A stretch of DNA of 64,000 nucleotides from Pseudomonas multiresinivorans (GTDB lineage: Bacteria; Pseudomonadota; Gammaproteobacteria; Pseudomonadales; Pseudomonadaceae). Positions 8,641-18,199 of this stretch are shown piece after piece. The DNA is taken from positions 4,526,001 to 4,590,000 of the forward strand of contig NZ_CP048833.1 of assembly GCF_012971725.1 (NCBI RefSeq), written 5' to 3'. Both the position numbers and the translations under genes were made by a program. Under the pieces are notes generated by a model, which had not been told where the DNA came from, did no database searches, and was given only the letters and a program-made list of their open reading frames with translations. Each line of letters begins with the position of its first letter. The stretch's first letter is position 1.

Positions 8641-8671
8641 GGAGCATCAAAAGGTCAATCAGGCTTGAGCA

Positions 8672-11600
8672 TCACACAGGGCACACGCCCTGCTGGTTGC
8701 TCTGCGCCAGGTCGAGCAGCTCGCGGTTGGCCACGGCGTACATGGCGTAGTCAGTGCTGGTGGAAGCACGCAGCTCGACGAGCATGGCGCGCCATCTGGC
8801 GACCATCGGGGCGTGCTGTTCCAGCCAGAGCGCCACGCGCGCATCGATTTCCGCCGGGCCGTCTTGCATCTGCAGCACCGAGACGGTGATTGCCCGCTGC
8901 TGCCAGTCCAGGTCGTCGCGGAAGGCCTCGCGGGCCAGCGCCTGCCAGTTGTTCTCCACCGGCAGGGAGCTGAGCTGCTGCAGGTACCAGGTCAGTTCCA
9001 GCTCGCTGCCCAGGGCGAAGTAGGCGCGCGCCACGTCGGCCGGGTCGCGGCCGGTGACGTCGGCTGCCTCGACAATCGGCAGCAGGGTGTAGAGGTGGCT
9101 GGTGCCGGCGACCATGCGTGCCAGCAGCTCCGGCACACCGGCGTCGACATAAGCCTGGTAACGCGCCTGCCACAGCTCGCGCGTCGGGCCTTCGAGCAGC
9201 TCGTTGAGCTTCAGGCCAAGCGCGGCGATGCGCGGACCGAAATGCGCCACGTCACGGGCAGCATCCTGTTCGTTGCGGCGGCTGCGCAGGAACCAGCGCG
9301 TTGCGCGGCGGCCCAGGCGCATCAGTTCGTCCATCAGGGTGAGTTGCACTTCCGCCGGCACCTGGTAGTCCAGCGCCTCGATCTGGCGGAACCAGTGCGG
9401 CAGGTGGAACACATCGCGCACGATCACATAGGCACCCGCCACATTCGCCGGCGTCATGCCGGTGGACTCCTTCAGGCGCTGCACGAAGGTAATGCCCATG
9501 TGGTTGATCAGGTCGTTGGCGATCTGCGTGCTGACGATCTCGCGCTTCAGGCGGTGCCGGCGCATGGCCGGACCGAAGGTGTCGACCAGGGTCTGCGGGA
9601 AGGCCGTCTCCATGTCGCGGGTCAGGTAGTCGTCGTCCGGCACCAGCGAGCCCAGCAACTGCTCCTTCAGATCGATCTTGCTGTAGGAGATCAGCACGGA
9701 CAGTTCTGCGCGAGTCAGGCCCTGTCCTGCGGCGATACGCTCAGCCAGCGTGTCGTCGGTTGGCAGGAATTCCAGCGCGCGGTCCAGCTTGCCACGGCTT
9801 TCCAGGTCGCTCATCAGGCGCTTGTACTCGGCGATGCGCTCGCGGGCACGGCGCTCAGCCAGGGACAGCGCCTGGGTCTGCTTGTAGTTGTTGCCCAGCA
9901 CCAGATCGGACACCTGGTCGGTCATTTCCGCCAGCAGCTTGTTGCGCTGCTTGCTGGTCATGTCCCCGGCGGTCACCACTTCGTTGAGCAGGATCTTGAT
10001 GTTCACCTCGTGGTCGGAGCAATCCACGCCACCGGCGTTGTCGATGAAGTCGGTGTTGCACGCGCCGCCATTGAGGCCGAATTCGACCCGCGCCAGTTGC
10101 GTCATGCCGAGGTTGCCGCCCTCGCCCACCACTTTCACCCGCAGGTCGCAGCCGTCCACGCGCAGGCCATCGTTGGCCTTGTCGCCGACGTCGGCATGGG
10201 TTTCATCGCTGGATTTCACGTAGGTGCCGATGCCGCCGTTCCACAGCAGGTCCACCGGCGCCTTGAGCAGCGCGTGGATCAGCTCGGTGGGGGTCAGGCG
10301 CTCGGCGTCGATGTCGAAGCGCGCGCGCACTTCCGGCGTCAGGGTGATGCTCTTGGCGCTGCGCAGGAAGATGCCGCCGCCGGCGGAGATCAGCGAGGCA
10401 TCGTAGTCGGCCCAGCTGGAGCGCGGCAGGTTGAACAGCCGCTGGCGCTCGGCGAAGCTCGCCGCCGGGTCCGGATTGGGGTCGAGGAAGATGTGCATAT
10501 GGTTGAAGGCCGCGACCATCTGCAGCTTGTCCGACATCAGCAAACCGTTGCCGAACACGTCGCCGGCCATGTCGCCGATGCCGATGACGGTGACGCTGTC
10601 CTTCTGCACATCGATGCCGCGTTCGCGGAAGTGGCGCTGCACCGAAACCCAGCCGCCACGGGCGGTGATGCCCATGCCCTTGTGGTCGTAGCCGGCAGAG
10701 CCGCCGGAGGCAAAGGCGTCGCCGAGCCAGAAGTTGTAGTCGGCGGAGATGCCGTTGGCGATATCGGAGAAGGTCGCGGTGCCCTTGTCCGCCGCCACCA
10801 CCAGGTAGGGGTCGTCCGGGTCGTGGCGCACCACGTTGGCCGGCGGCACGACGTTGCCTTCCTTCAGGTTGTCGGTGATGTCCAGCAGGCCGGAGATGAA
10901 GATGCGGTAGCAGGCGATGGCCTCGGCCTGGATCTCATCGCGCGAACCGCCCAGCGGCAGGCGGCGCGGGATGAAGCCGCCCTTGGCGCCGGTGGGCACG
11001 ATGACCGCGTTCTTCACCTGCTGCGCCTTCACCAGGCCCAGCACTTCGGTGCGGTAGTCCTCCTCGCGGTCGGACCAGCGCAGGCCGCCACGGGCCACGT
11101 CGCCGAAGCGCAGGTGCACGCCTTCCACCCGCGGGCAGTAGACGAAGATTTCAAACTTCGGCGTGGGGCGCGGGATTTCCGGAATGGCCTTGGGATTGAA
11201 CTTGAAGCTGAAGTAGCTCTTGTTCTGCCCGGCAGCGTCGGGCTGGTAGAAGTTGGTGCGCAGGGTCGCCTTGATCAGGTCGAGGTAGCGCCGCAGGATG
11301 CGGTCCTCGTTGAGCACCTGGACGTTGTCCAGGGCCGCGAGAATCGCCTGCTCCAGCTTCTGCTGCTTGTCTTCCAGGTCCTCGGCGGTGAGCTTGCGGG
11401 CCAGGTAGAAACGGGTCTTGAACAGGCGCACCAGTTCGCGGGCGATGTCCACGTGGGCGTTCAGTGCGCTGGCGATGTAGCCCAGGTCGAAGCCCAGGCG
11501 AATCTGCTTGAGATAGCGCGCGTAAGCGCGCAGCAGGGCCACGTCGCGCCACGGCAGGCCGGCGGTCAGCACCAGGCGGTTGAAGGCATCGTTCTCGGCA

Positions 11601-13534
11601 TCGCCGTTGACGATGTGGACGAAGGCGTCCTGCAGGGTCTCGTTGAGCTCCTGGATGTTGACGTCCAGGCCCTCGGCGTAGGTGAAGGCGAAGTCGTGGA
11701 TCCAGTACTCGCGGCCGTTGATGTGGCGCAGGCGGTAGGGGAACTCACCGAGCACGCGCAGGCCGAGGTTCTCCAGGATCGGCAGGACGTCCGACAGGGC
11801 CAATGGCGTGTCGGCGTGGTAGAGCTTGCAGTGCAGCTGTTGCTCGCCCTGGGCCAGCGGCTGGTAGAAGCTCATTACCAGCGGGCGGCTGTCGCCCAGG
11901 CTGGACAGGTGCTGCAGGTCCACCACGGCGAAGTGCGGGGCGAAGCGCTCGCGGTAGCCGGCCGGGAAGCCTTTGGGGAAGTCCTCCAGCAGGTTGTTGC
12001 CCTGCCCTTCGCCGAAGTTCTCCAGCACCAGCGTGGCGTAGTCGTCCTGCCAGGAGCGGCAGGCCTGGATGGCTTCCTGCTCCAGCTGGGCGGCGTCGAC
12101 GTCGATGCGGTTCTTCGGGTCGACGCGCAGGATGAACTGCACGCGGGCCAGGGTGGATTCGGAGAAGAAGGTCCAGAACTCGCAGTCGCTGGCCTTCAGG
12201 CGCTCCATCAGCACCTGCTGGATCTTCATCCGCGTTTCGGTGGAGTAGATGTCGCGCGGCACGTAGGCCAGGCAGTAAGCGAAGCGGCCGTACGGGTCCT
12301 TGCGCAGGAACAGGCGGATCTTGTTGCGTTCCTGAATCTGCACGATGGACATGGCAGTGGCGTAGAGCTCGTCCACCGGGGTCTGGAACAGGTCGTCGCG
12401 GGGCAGCACTTCGAGAATCTGCGCCAGTTCCTTGCCCAGGTGCGCCTTGCTGTCGAAGCCGGAGTTCTTCAGGACGGCGGCGACCTTGCCGCGGATGAAC
12501 GGGATGTCGAACACGCTCTCGGCGTAGACCGCCGAGGTGTACAGGCCGAGGAAGCGGAACTCGCGGACGACCTTGCCCTTGGCGTCGATCTCGCGGATCG
12601 ATACGTAGTCCGGGTAGGCCGGGCGGTGCACGCGGCTGGGCTGGGAGGCCTTGGCGAAGGACAGCAGCACCGGCTCGCGCAGGTAGGCCACCGCGTAGTC
12701 CTCGATGTGCAGGTCTTCCTTGTTAAGGCCGGCGCGCAGCAGTTTGGTCAGGCCGAGGAAAGCCTTGTCGTCGTACACCAGGTGGCCGCCATCGGCCTCC
12801 TCCTGCACGGTGAATTCTTCATAGCCGAGGAAGGTGAAGTGGTTGTCCAGCAGCCATTCGAGGAAGGCACGCACTTCGGCGGTCTCTTCCGCACGGGCCT
12901 TGACCTTGGACTTGCCCAGCCAGGCCAGCAATTCCTCGGCCTTGCTGCGCATGGCCGGGAAGTCGGCGACCGCCAGGCGGACTTCGCCGAGCACTTCCAG
13001 CAGGGCCTTCTCCAGGGTGCGCAATTCGCCGGTCTGGGAGACGCGGTCGATCTCCAGGTACATCAGCGATTCCTGGTGCACGTCCTTGCCGGTGCTGTTC
13101 TTGGGCAGAATCTCCAGCAACTCGCCCTTGGCATTGCGGCGCACGCTGAGCACGTTGGTCTGCAGGGTGTGGATGCTGTAGCCGCGGCGGTTCAGCTCCA
13201 TGCGCACCGAGTCGACCAGGAACGGCTGGTCCGGGTGCAGCACCTGCACGGCGGTGTGGGTCGACTGCCAGCCGTGCTTTTCATAGTCGGGGTTGTACAC
13301 CGCCACTTCCGGCTGGGCGGGGTCGAAGCGTTCCAACAGGCGCCAGGAAGACAAGGTGCAGCCGACCAGATCGGACAGCCTGCGCTGGGTCAATTCGTCG
13401 AGGGAGATGAAGCCGAAGAACTGCTCGGCGAACAGGGCTACTTGTGGCAGACCCTTGTCGTCGACGTGCTGCGCCAGGGCCGCTTTCAGTTGTTGCTGGA
13501 AGTCGGCTTTGCTGGCTGCGGTGAAGAACGCCAT
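8672..13534 (-). CDS. gdhB: NAD-specific glutamate dehydrogenase, large (180 kDa) class
   Basis: 1620 residues from ATG 13534, the exact class length, with GGAG 9 bases upstream. It converts glutamate and NAD to 2-oxoglutarate, ammonia and NADH, and works in catabolism of arginine and glutamate. The N-terminal ~700 residues are the regulatory/ACT-like part; the dehydrogenase core follows, with PTGAKGGFIPR near residue 860 and GGSAGYDHKGMGITARGGWV, GNGLLMSD and the nucleotide-binding GEGGNLGMTQLARVEF further on. A start 16 codons further upstream exists but adds a sequence not typical of the family. In P. aeruginosa the enzyme is allosterically activated by arginine. Single gene with its own terminator. 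Confidence 0.97.
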   Translation of the reverse strand: MAFFTAASKADFQQQLKAALAQHVDDKGLPQVALFAEQFFGFISLDELTQRRLSDLVGCTLSSWRLLERFDPAQPEVAVYNPDYEKHGWQSTHTAVQVLHPDQPFLVDSVRMELNRRGYSIHTLQTNVLSVRRNAKGELLEILPKNSTGKDVHQESLMYLEIDRVSQTGELRTLEKALLEVLGEVRLAVADFPAMRSKAEELLAWLGKSKVKARAEETAEVRAFLEWLLDNHFTFLGYEEFTVQEEADGGHLVYDDKAFLGLTKLLRAGLNKEDLHIEDYAVAYLREPVLLSFAKASQPSRVHRPAYPDYVSIREIDAKGKVVREFRFLGLYTSAVYAESVFDIPFIRGKVAAVLKNSGFDSKAHLGKELAQILEVLPRDDLFQTPVDELYATAMSIVQIQERNKIRLFLRKDPYGRFAYCLAYVPRDIYSTETRMKIQQVLMERLKASDCEFWTFFSESTLARVQFILRVDPKNRIDVDAAQLEQEAIQACRSWQDDYATLVLENFGEGQGNNLLEDFPKGFPAGYRERFAPHFAVVDLQHLSSLGDSRPLVMSFYQPLAQGEQQLHCKLYHADTPLALSDVLPILENLGLRVLGEFPYRLRHINGREYWIHDFAFTYAEGLDVNIQELNETLQDAFVHIVNGDAENDAFNRLVLTAGLPWRDVALLRAYARYLKQIRLGFDLGYIASALNAHVDIARELVRLFKTRFYLARKLTAEDLEDKQQKLEQAILAALDNVQVLNEDRILRRYLDLIKATLRTNFYQPDAAGQNKSYFSFKFNPKAIPEIPRPTPKFEIFVYCPRVEGVHLRFGDVARGGLRWSDREEDYRTEVLGLVKAQQVKNAVIVPTGAKGGFIPRRLPLGGSRDEIQAEAIACYRIFISGLLDITDNLKEGNVVPPANVVRHDPDDPYLVVAADKGTATFSDIANGISADYNFWLGDAFASGGSAGYDHKGMGITARGGWVSVQRHFRERGIDVQKDSVTVIGIGDMAGDVFGNGLLMSDKLQMVAAFNHMHIFLDPNPDPAASFAERQRLFNLPRSSWADYDASLISAGGGIFLRSAKSITLTPEVRARFDIDAERLTPTELIHALLKAPVDLLWNGGIGTYVKSSDETHADVGDKANDGLRVDGCDLRVKVVGEGGNLGMTQLARVEFGLNGGACNTDFIDNAGGVDCSDHEVNIKILLNEVVTAGDMTSKQRNKLLAEMTDQVSDLVLGNNYKQTQALSLAERRARERIAEYKRLMSDLESRGKLDRALEFLPTDDTLAERIAAGQGLTRAELSVLISYSKIDLKEQLLGSLVPDDDYLTRDMETAFPQTLVDTFGPAMRRHRLKREIVSTQIANDLINHMGITFVQRLKESTGMTPANVAGAYVIVRDVFHLPHWFRQIEALDYQVPAEVQLTLMDELMRLGRRATRWFLRSRRNEQDAARDVAHFGPRIAALGLKLNELLEGPTRELWQARYQAYVDAGVPELLARMVAGTSHLYTLLPIVEAADVTGRDPADVARAYFALGSELELTWYLQQLSSLPVENNWQALAREAFRDDLDWQQRAITVSVLQMQDGPAEIDARVALWLEQHAPMVARWRAMLVELRASTSTDYAMYAVANRELLDLAQSNQQGVCPV

Positions 13535-13838
13535 GTTGTTACTCCGCTGGGCTCGAATTATTGGATTGAGCGTAGAACGCATATCGTCTTGTGTCGGGCC
13601 ACAGGTATAGCCGGGCAGTGTGACCCTCGATTGACAGCCCCGACCGGGCGGTCACCGATCCCACCGAGCTTATCGGGACTGGGCCGCCGCTGGCTTACGG
13701 GGCTGCGACATATTCGTTCAACGGCATGCAGCCGCCATGCTCTGGGGAAACGACAGAATTTGCGGCACGATCGTTCCGCAACTGCCCGAGGAAATATCAA
13801 AGCGCTATCATGGCGGTCCCTCGCCTGGAACGGACGCC
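13535..13838. other. Intergenic region between gdhB and the DUF1353 gene (304 bases)
   Basis: Must carry two divergent promoters. A TATACC hexamer on the minus strand at 13605-13610 could be a -10 for gdhB, but no convincing -35 is paired with it. Nothing else is recognised. Confidence 0.4.
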
Positions 13839-14711
13839 ATGCAACGCCACCCTCCCCTGCGCCGCCCGCTGCTGCGCCACCTGGACAACCTGCTGGTCAC
13901 CCTGCTGGGCGCGGCGCTGCTCGTGGCGGCCTGGCTATTCCTCGACGAAGCCGTGCGGCCGCTGCTGATCGGCGCGGTCCCGGTCTATCTCGGCGTGCTG
14001 CTGCCGCGCATCGTCGGCCGGGGCGAACGCCTGCGCCGGGTGCAGGCTGCGCGGGAACGCTCGGTGGACGAGTGGGGTTTCTGCAGCCGCGACCGCAACG
14101 GCCCATGGATCAACTACATCGATTTCCCGCTGGTCCGCGAAGATCCGCTGTTCAGGGGCCGCTACTTCTATAGCGAATGGCTGGTGGTGCACGACGGGCG
14201 CATCGTCATCAACCCCGGCCCTGCCCATGTCGACCTGAGCACCGGCACCGTGAGCTACGACTTCGGCTGCACCCGCACCTATGCCTGGGACGGCTGCTCG
14301 CCGAAAGTGCCGTTCTTCTGGATGGCGACGCTTGGCACGCCGGACTGGTGGGAGCACCTGGAAAGCGTGCAGTGCCTGCGCCACGGCCAGCAGCAGGAGC
14401 GCGTGATGTTCTGGCCGGTGGCGCACCACGCCAGCCTGGTACATGACGCGCTCTATCAGTTCCTCAACGTCGCCCCGGTGACCAAGGCCGAGGCAGACGA
14501 ACTGTTCCACCGCATGTTGCTGGACGCCGGCATGCCGCGCCTGGTGGCCTGGGTCTACCGTTTCGCAGTGGTCCACGGCGGCGCGCGCGACATGCGCCGC
14601 CAGCTCAACCCCAATACTTCCCTGCGCCTGCTGACCCCGCTGCCCGGCGGCCGGGCAACTCAGGAACCACTAGCGCCGCACAAGGCTCGAAGCGCAGCGC
14701 TGCAAGAGTGA
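13839..14711 (+). CDS. DUF1353 family protein with N-terminal membrane segment
   Basis: 290 residues from ATG 13839. Two hydrophobic stretches (about residues 14-32 and 37-54) form a membrane anchor, followed by a soluble domain with DUF1353 features (YDFGCTRTYAWDGCSPKVPFF, then HHASLVHDALYQFLN). DUF1353 occurs also in phage proteins of unknown role; it has been likened to metallo-hydrolase folds because of the conserved HDALY block. A start at 13737 would add 34 poor residues. It lies just upstream of moxR (61 bases), perhaps in the same transcript. Confidence 0.7.
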   Translation: MQRHPPLRRPLLRHLDNLLVTLLGAALLVAAWLFLDEAVRPLLIGAVPVYLGVLLPRIVGRGERLRRVQAARERSVDEWGFCSRDRNGPWINYIDFPLVREDPLFRGRYFYSEWLVVHDGRIVINPGPAHVDLSTGTVSYDFGCTRTYAWDGCSPKVPFFWMATLGTPDWWEHLESVQCLRHGQQQERVMFWPVAHHASLVHDALYQFLNVAPVTKAEADELFHRMLLDAGMPRLVAWVYRFAVVHGGARDMRRQLNPNTSLRLLTPLPGGRATQEPLAPHKARSAALQE

Positions 14712-14772
14712 CGGCCGATGCAGTAAAGTAGGCGGCCCGACAGCCCCACCCTTCGTCCAGGAAATCCACGCG

Positions 14773-15732
<960 letters not shown>

Positions 15733-15733
15733 C

Positions 15734-16678
15734 ATGCACAATGTCCTGGCGCCCGGCGTCGCGGTTTCCCTCGGCGAGCTGATCGAGATTCGTCACCGCC
15801 TGCACGAAGTCCAGCTGTTCTCCACGCCCTCGCGACGCAGCCCGCTGATCGGCCTGCACCATTCGCGCCTGCGCGGCCGTGGCGTGGACTTCGACCAGGT
15901 GCGCGTTTACCAGGCCGGCGACGACGTCCGGACCATCGACTGGCGCGTCACCGCGCGCAGCCAGGAGCCGCACACCAAACTGTTCCATGAGGAGCGCGAG
16001 CGCCCGGTGTACGTCCTGGTGGAACAGAGCGCGCGGATGTTCTTCGGCTCCGGGCAATCGTTCAAATCCGTGCTCGCCGCCCGCGCCGCGGCCTTCGTCG
16101 GCTGGGCCGCGCTGGCGCACAACGACCGTATCGGCGGGCTGGTCTTCACCGACAGCGAATGCCACGAGATCAAGCCGCGGCGCAGTAAACAGAGCCTGCT
16201 GCAGTTGTTCAACCTGATCGTGCGCGCCAACAACGCCCTGCTCGCCGGCTCCAACCTCAGCCACAATGGCGACGGCTTCGGCATGGCCCTGCGCCGCGCC
16301 CGCGAGGTGCTGCGCCCTGGCAGTCTGGTCATGGTGATGTGCGACGAGCGCGCGCTCAGCGACGTGGCCGAGCAGCAATTGTCCCTGCTGGCGCGGCACA
16401 CCGACCTGGTGATGCTGCCGGTATCCGACCCGCTCGACCATGCTCTGCCCGCCGCCGGGTTGTTGAGATTCGCAGAAGGACAGGCACAGCTGGAACTGGA
16501 CACCCACATCGACGAGCAACGCCTGGCTTACCGCGCCCTTGGCGAGGCCCGCCGCGAGCGCTGGCAGCGCCTTGCACTGCGCCTTGGCGTGCCGCTGCTG
16601 CCGCTGACCACCCAGGAAGAACTGGTGGAGCAGCTGCGCAACCTGCTGGAACAGCATCAGCCGGGTTATGCCAAATGA
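15734..16678 (+). CDS. DUF58 domain protein of the MoxR-Bat operon
   Basis: 314 residues starting one base after the moxR stop. The DUF58 signature is clear: RGRGVDFDQVRVYQAGDDVR-T-IDWRVTARS near residues 46-76, then the VWA-like second half (VYVLVEQSARMFFGSGQSFK). The VWA-like metal site is degenerate (VEQSARM in place of DxSxS), as is common in DUF58. The family partners MoxR ATPases; the exact role is not known. Confidence 0.9.
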   Translation: MHNVLAPGVAVSLGELIEIRHRLHEVQLFSTPSRRSPLIGLHHSRLRGRGVDFDQVRVYQAGDDVRTIDWRVTARSQEPHTKLFHEERERPVYVLVEQSARMFFGSGQSFKSVLAARAAAFVGWAALAHNDRIGGLVFTDSECHEIKPRRSKQSLLQLFNLIVRANNALLAGSNLSHNGDGFGMALRRAREVLRPGSLVMVMCDERALSDVAEQQLSLLARHTDLVMLPVSDPLDHALPAAGLLRFAEGQAQLELDTHIDEQRLAYRALGEARRERWQRLALRLGVPLLPLTTQEELVEQLRNLLEQHQPGYAK

Positions 16679-17172
16679 ATCCCCTCGACCAACTGCAACC
16701 GCTGATCGAACCGGCGACAGTGCCCTGGTGGCCCCCGGCGCCAGGCTGGTGGCTGCTCGCCGCTCTCCTGCCCCTGCTGCTCTGGCTGCTGTGGCGCAAT
16801 CGCCAGCGCTGGCTGCCCAGGCGCAAGGCCAAGGTGGTCACAGAAGCCCCGCTGGACCCGCTGCGCGAAGCCGCCCTGGAAGAACTCAAGCGCCTGCCGC
16901 GCCCCTATGACCGCGCGCCGGCCGGGCCCTGGCTGCAATCGCTCAATGGCCTGCTCAAACGCCTGTCGCGCGCCCGCTGGCCGGACAGCCACAGCCATAC
17001 CCTGAGCGGCCGTGCCTGGCTGGCCTTCCTCGACACCCGTTGCCCGGCCGCCGGCCTGACCCGCTGGATGATCCTGGTGGAAGGCGGCTACCGCGCCGAG
17101 TGCAAGCTGGACGACAAGGCCATCGACGGCCTTGCCGCCGCCGTGGAAACCTGGGTGCGCAAGCATGTTTGA
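16675..17172 (+). CDS. DUF4381 membrane protein of the MoxR-Bat operon
   Basis: 165 residues, starting at ATG 16675 in the ATGA overlap with the previous stop. The N-terminus MNPLDQLQPL is followed by one transmembrane helix (about residues 21-42) and a basic stretch RNRQRWLPRRK; the rest is a cytoplasmic helical domain (DUF4381). Found almost only next to DUF58 and Bat genes, so a scaffold role in the complex is likely. Confidence 0.88.
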   Translation: MNPLDQLQPLIEPATVPWWPPAPGWWLLAALLPLLLWLLWRNRQRWLPRRKAKVVTEAPLDPLREAALEELKRLPRPYDRAPAGPWLQSLNGLLKRLSRARWPDSHSHTLSGRAWLAFLDTRCPAAGLTRWMILVEGGYRAECKLDDKAIDGLAAAVETWVRKHV

Positions 17173-18199
17173 GTTCGCCTGGCCGTGGGTATTCCTGCTC
17201 GCCCCGCTGCCCTGGGTGATGCGCTTCATCCTGCCGCCGGCTGACAATGGCGAGGCGGCGCTCAAGGTCAGCTTCCTCAAGGAACTCGAAGGACTCGCCG
17301 GCCGCCGTGCCCGTGCGCGCCTGCCGGCCTGGCGCCAGCAGGCGCCCTTCGCCCTGCTCTGGCTCTGCCTGCTGCTGGCCGCGGCGCGCCCGCAGTGGGT
17401 CGGCGAGCCACTGCCGATCCCCGCCACCGGTCGCGACCTGCTGGTGGCGGTGGATGTCTCCGGTTCTATGGATTACGCCGACATGACCTGGGACGGCGCG
17501 GAAGTCAGCCGCCTGCATGCTGTGCAGAAACTGTTCGGTGATTTCATCGAAGGTCGCCGGGGTGACCGCGTCGGGCTGATCCTGTTCGGCACTCGCGCCT
17601 ACCTGCAGGCGCCACTGACCTTCGACCGCCACACCGTGCGCATCTGGCTGGACGAAGCGCTGATCGGCATCGCCGGCAAGGACACTGCCCTGGGCGATGC
17701 CATCGGCCTGGCGGTCAAGCGCCTGCGCCAGCGCCCGGCCGAGAGCCGCGTGCTGGTGCTGATCACCGATGGCGCCAACACCGCCGGCGAGATATCCCCG
17801 CAGACCGCCGCGCGCCTGGCCGCCGAGGAACACGTGAAGGTCTACACCATCGGCATCGGCGCCGATCCCAAGCAGGGCGGCGTCGCCGGACTGTTCGGTC
17901 TCAACCCGGGGCTGGACCTGGACGAGCCGGCGCTCAAGGCCATTGCCGAAAGCACCGGCGGCGAGTACTTCCGCGCACGCAACGGCGAAGAGCTGCAACG
18001 TATCTCCGACAGCCTCGACCAGCTCGAGCCGGTGGAACAGAAGCCGACCCAGGCACGCCCGGCCATCGCGCTGTACCGCTGGCCGCTGCTGCTGGCCCTG
18101 CTGATCAGCGCAGCGCTGGTGGTGGGCACGCTGTGGCCGCCCGAGGACTGGCGCTGGCCGGCCTGGATGGCGCGCCTGCAGAAGGAGCGCCAGCCATGA
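17165..18199 (+). CDS. BatA-like von Willebrand factor A membrane protein
   Basis: 344 residues from ATG 17165, overlapping the DUF4381 gene by 8 bases. Two N-terminal hydrophobic stretches (residues 5-23 and 61-74) precede a VWA domain with an intact metal-ion-dependent adhesion site (D97-x-S-x-S101, VDVSGSMDYADM), the supporting threonine in AGKDTALGD and aspartate in LITDGANTAGE. A C-terminal membrane helix lies near residues 307-325, so the VWA domain should face the periplasm. BatA homologs contribute to stress tolerance (Bacteroides, Leptospira). Confidence 0.93.
   Translation: MFEFAWPWVFLLAPLPWVMRFILPPADNGEAALKVSFLKELEGLAGRRARARLPAWRQQAPFALLWLCLLLAAARPQWVGEPLPIPATGRDLLVAVDVSGSMDYADMTWDGAEVSRLHAVQKLFGDFIEGRRGDRVGLILFGTRAYLQAPLTFDRHTVRIWLDEALIGIAGKDTALGDAIGLAVKRLRQRPAESRVLVLITDGANTAGEISPQTAARLAAEEHVKVYTIGIGADPKQGGVAGLFGLNPGLDLDEPALKAIAESTGGEYFRARNGEELQRISDSLDQLEPVEQKPTQARPAIALYRWPLLLALLISAALVVGTLWPPEDWRWPAWMARLQKERQP

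Larger units (their letters stand above)
8306..8671. other. Intergenic region between lipoprotein gene and gdhB (366 bases)
   Basis: Contains a REP inverted-repeat pair (8504-8574) and the gdhB terminator (8614-8640). The remaining stretch 8306-8500 holds no gene or signal that I can support. Confidence 0.6.

Noticed and set aside
8813..14173. A very long open frame on the plus strand opposite gdhB
   Set aside because: It is a shadow of the GC-rich codon use of gdhB; its translation is low-complexity (Val, Gln, His, Gly rich) with no domain, no ribosome-binding site, and it crosses the divergent promoter region.
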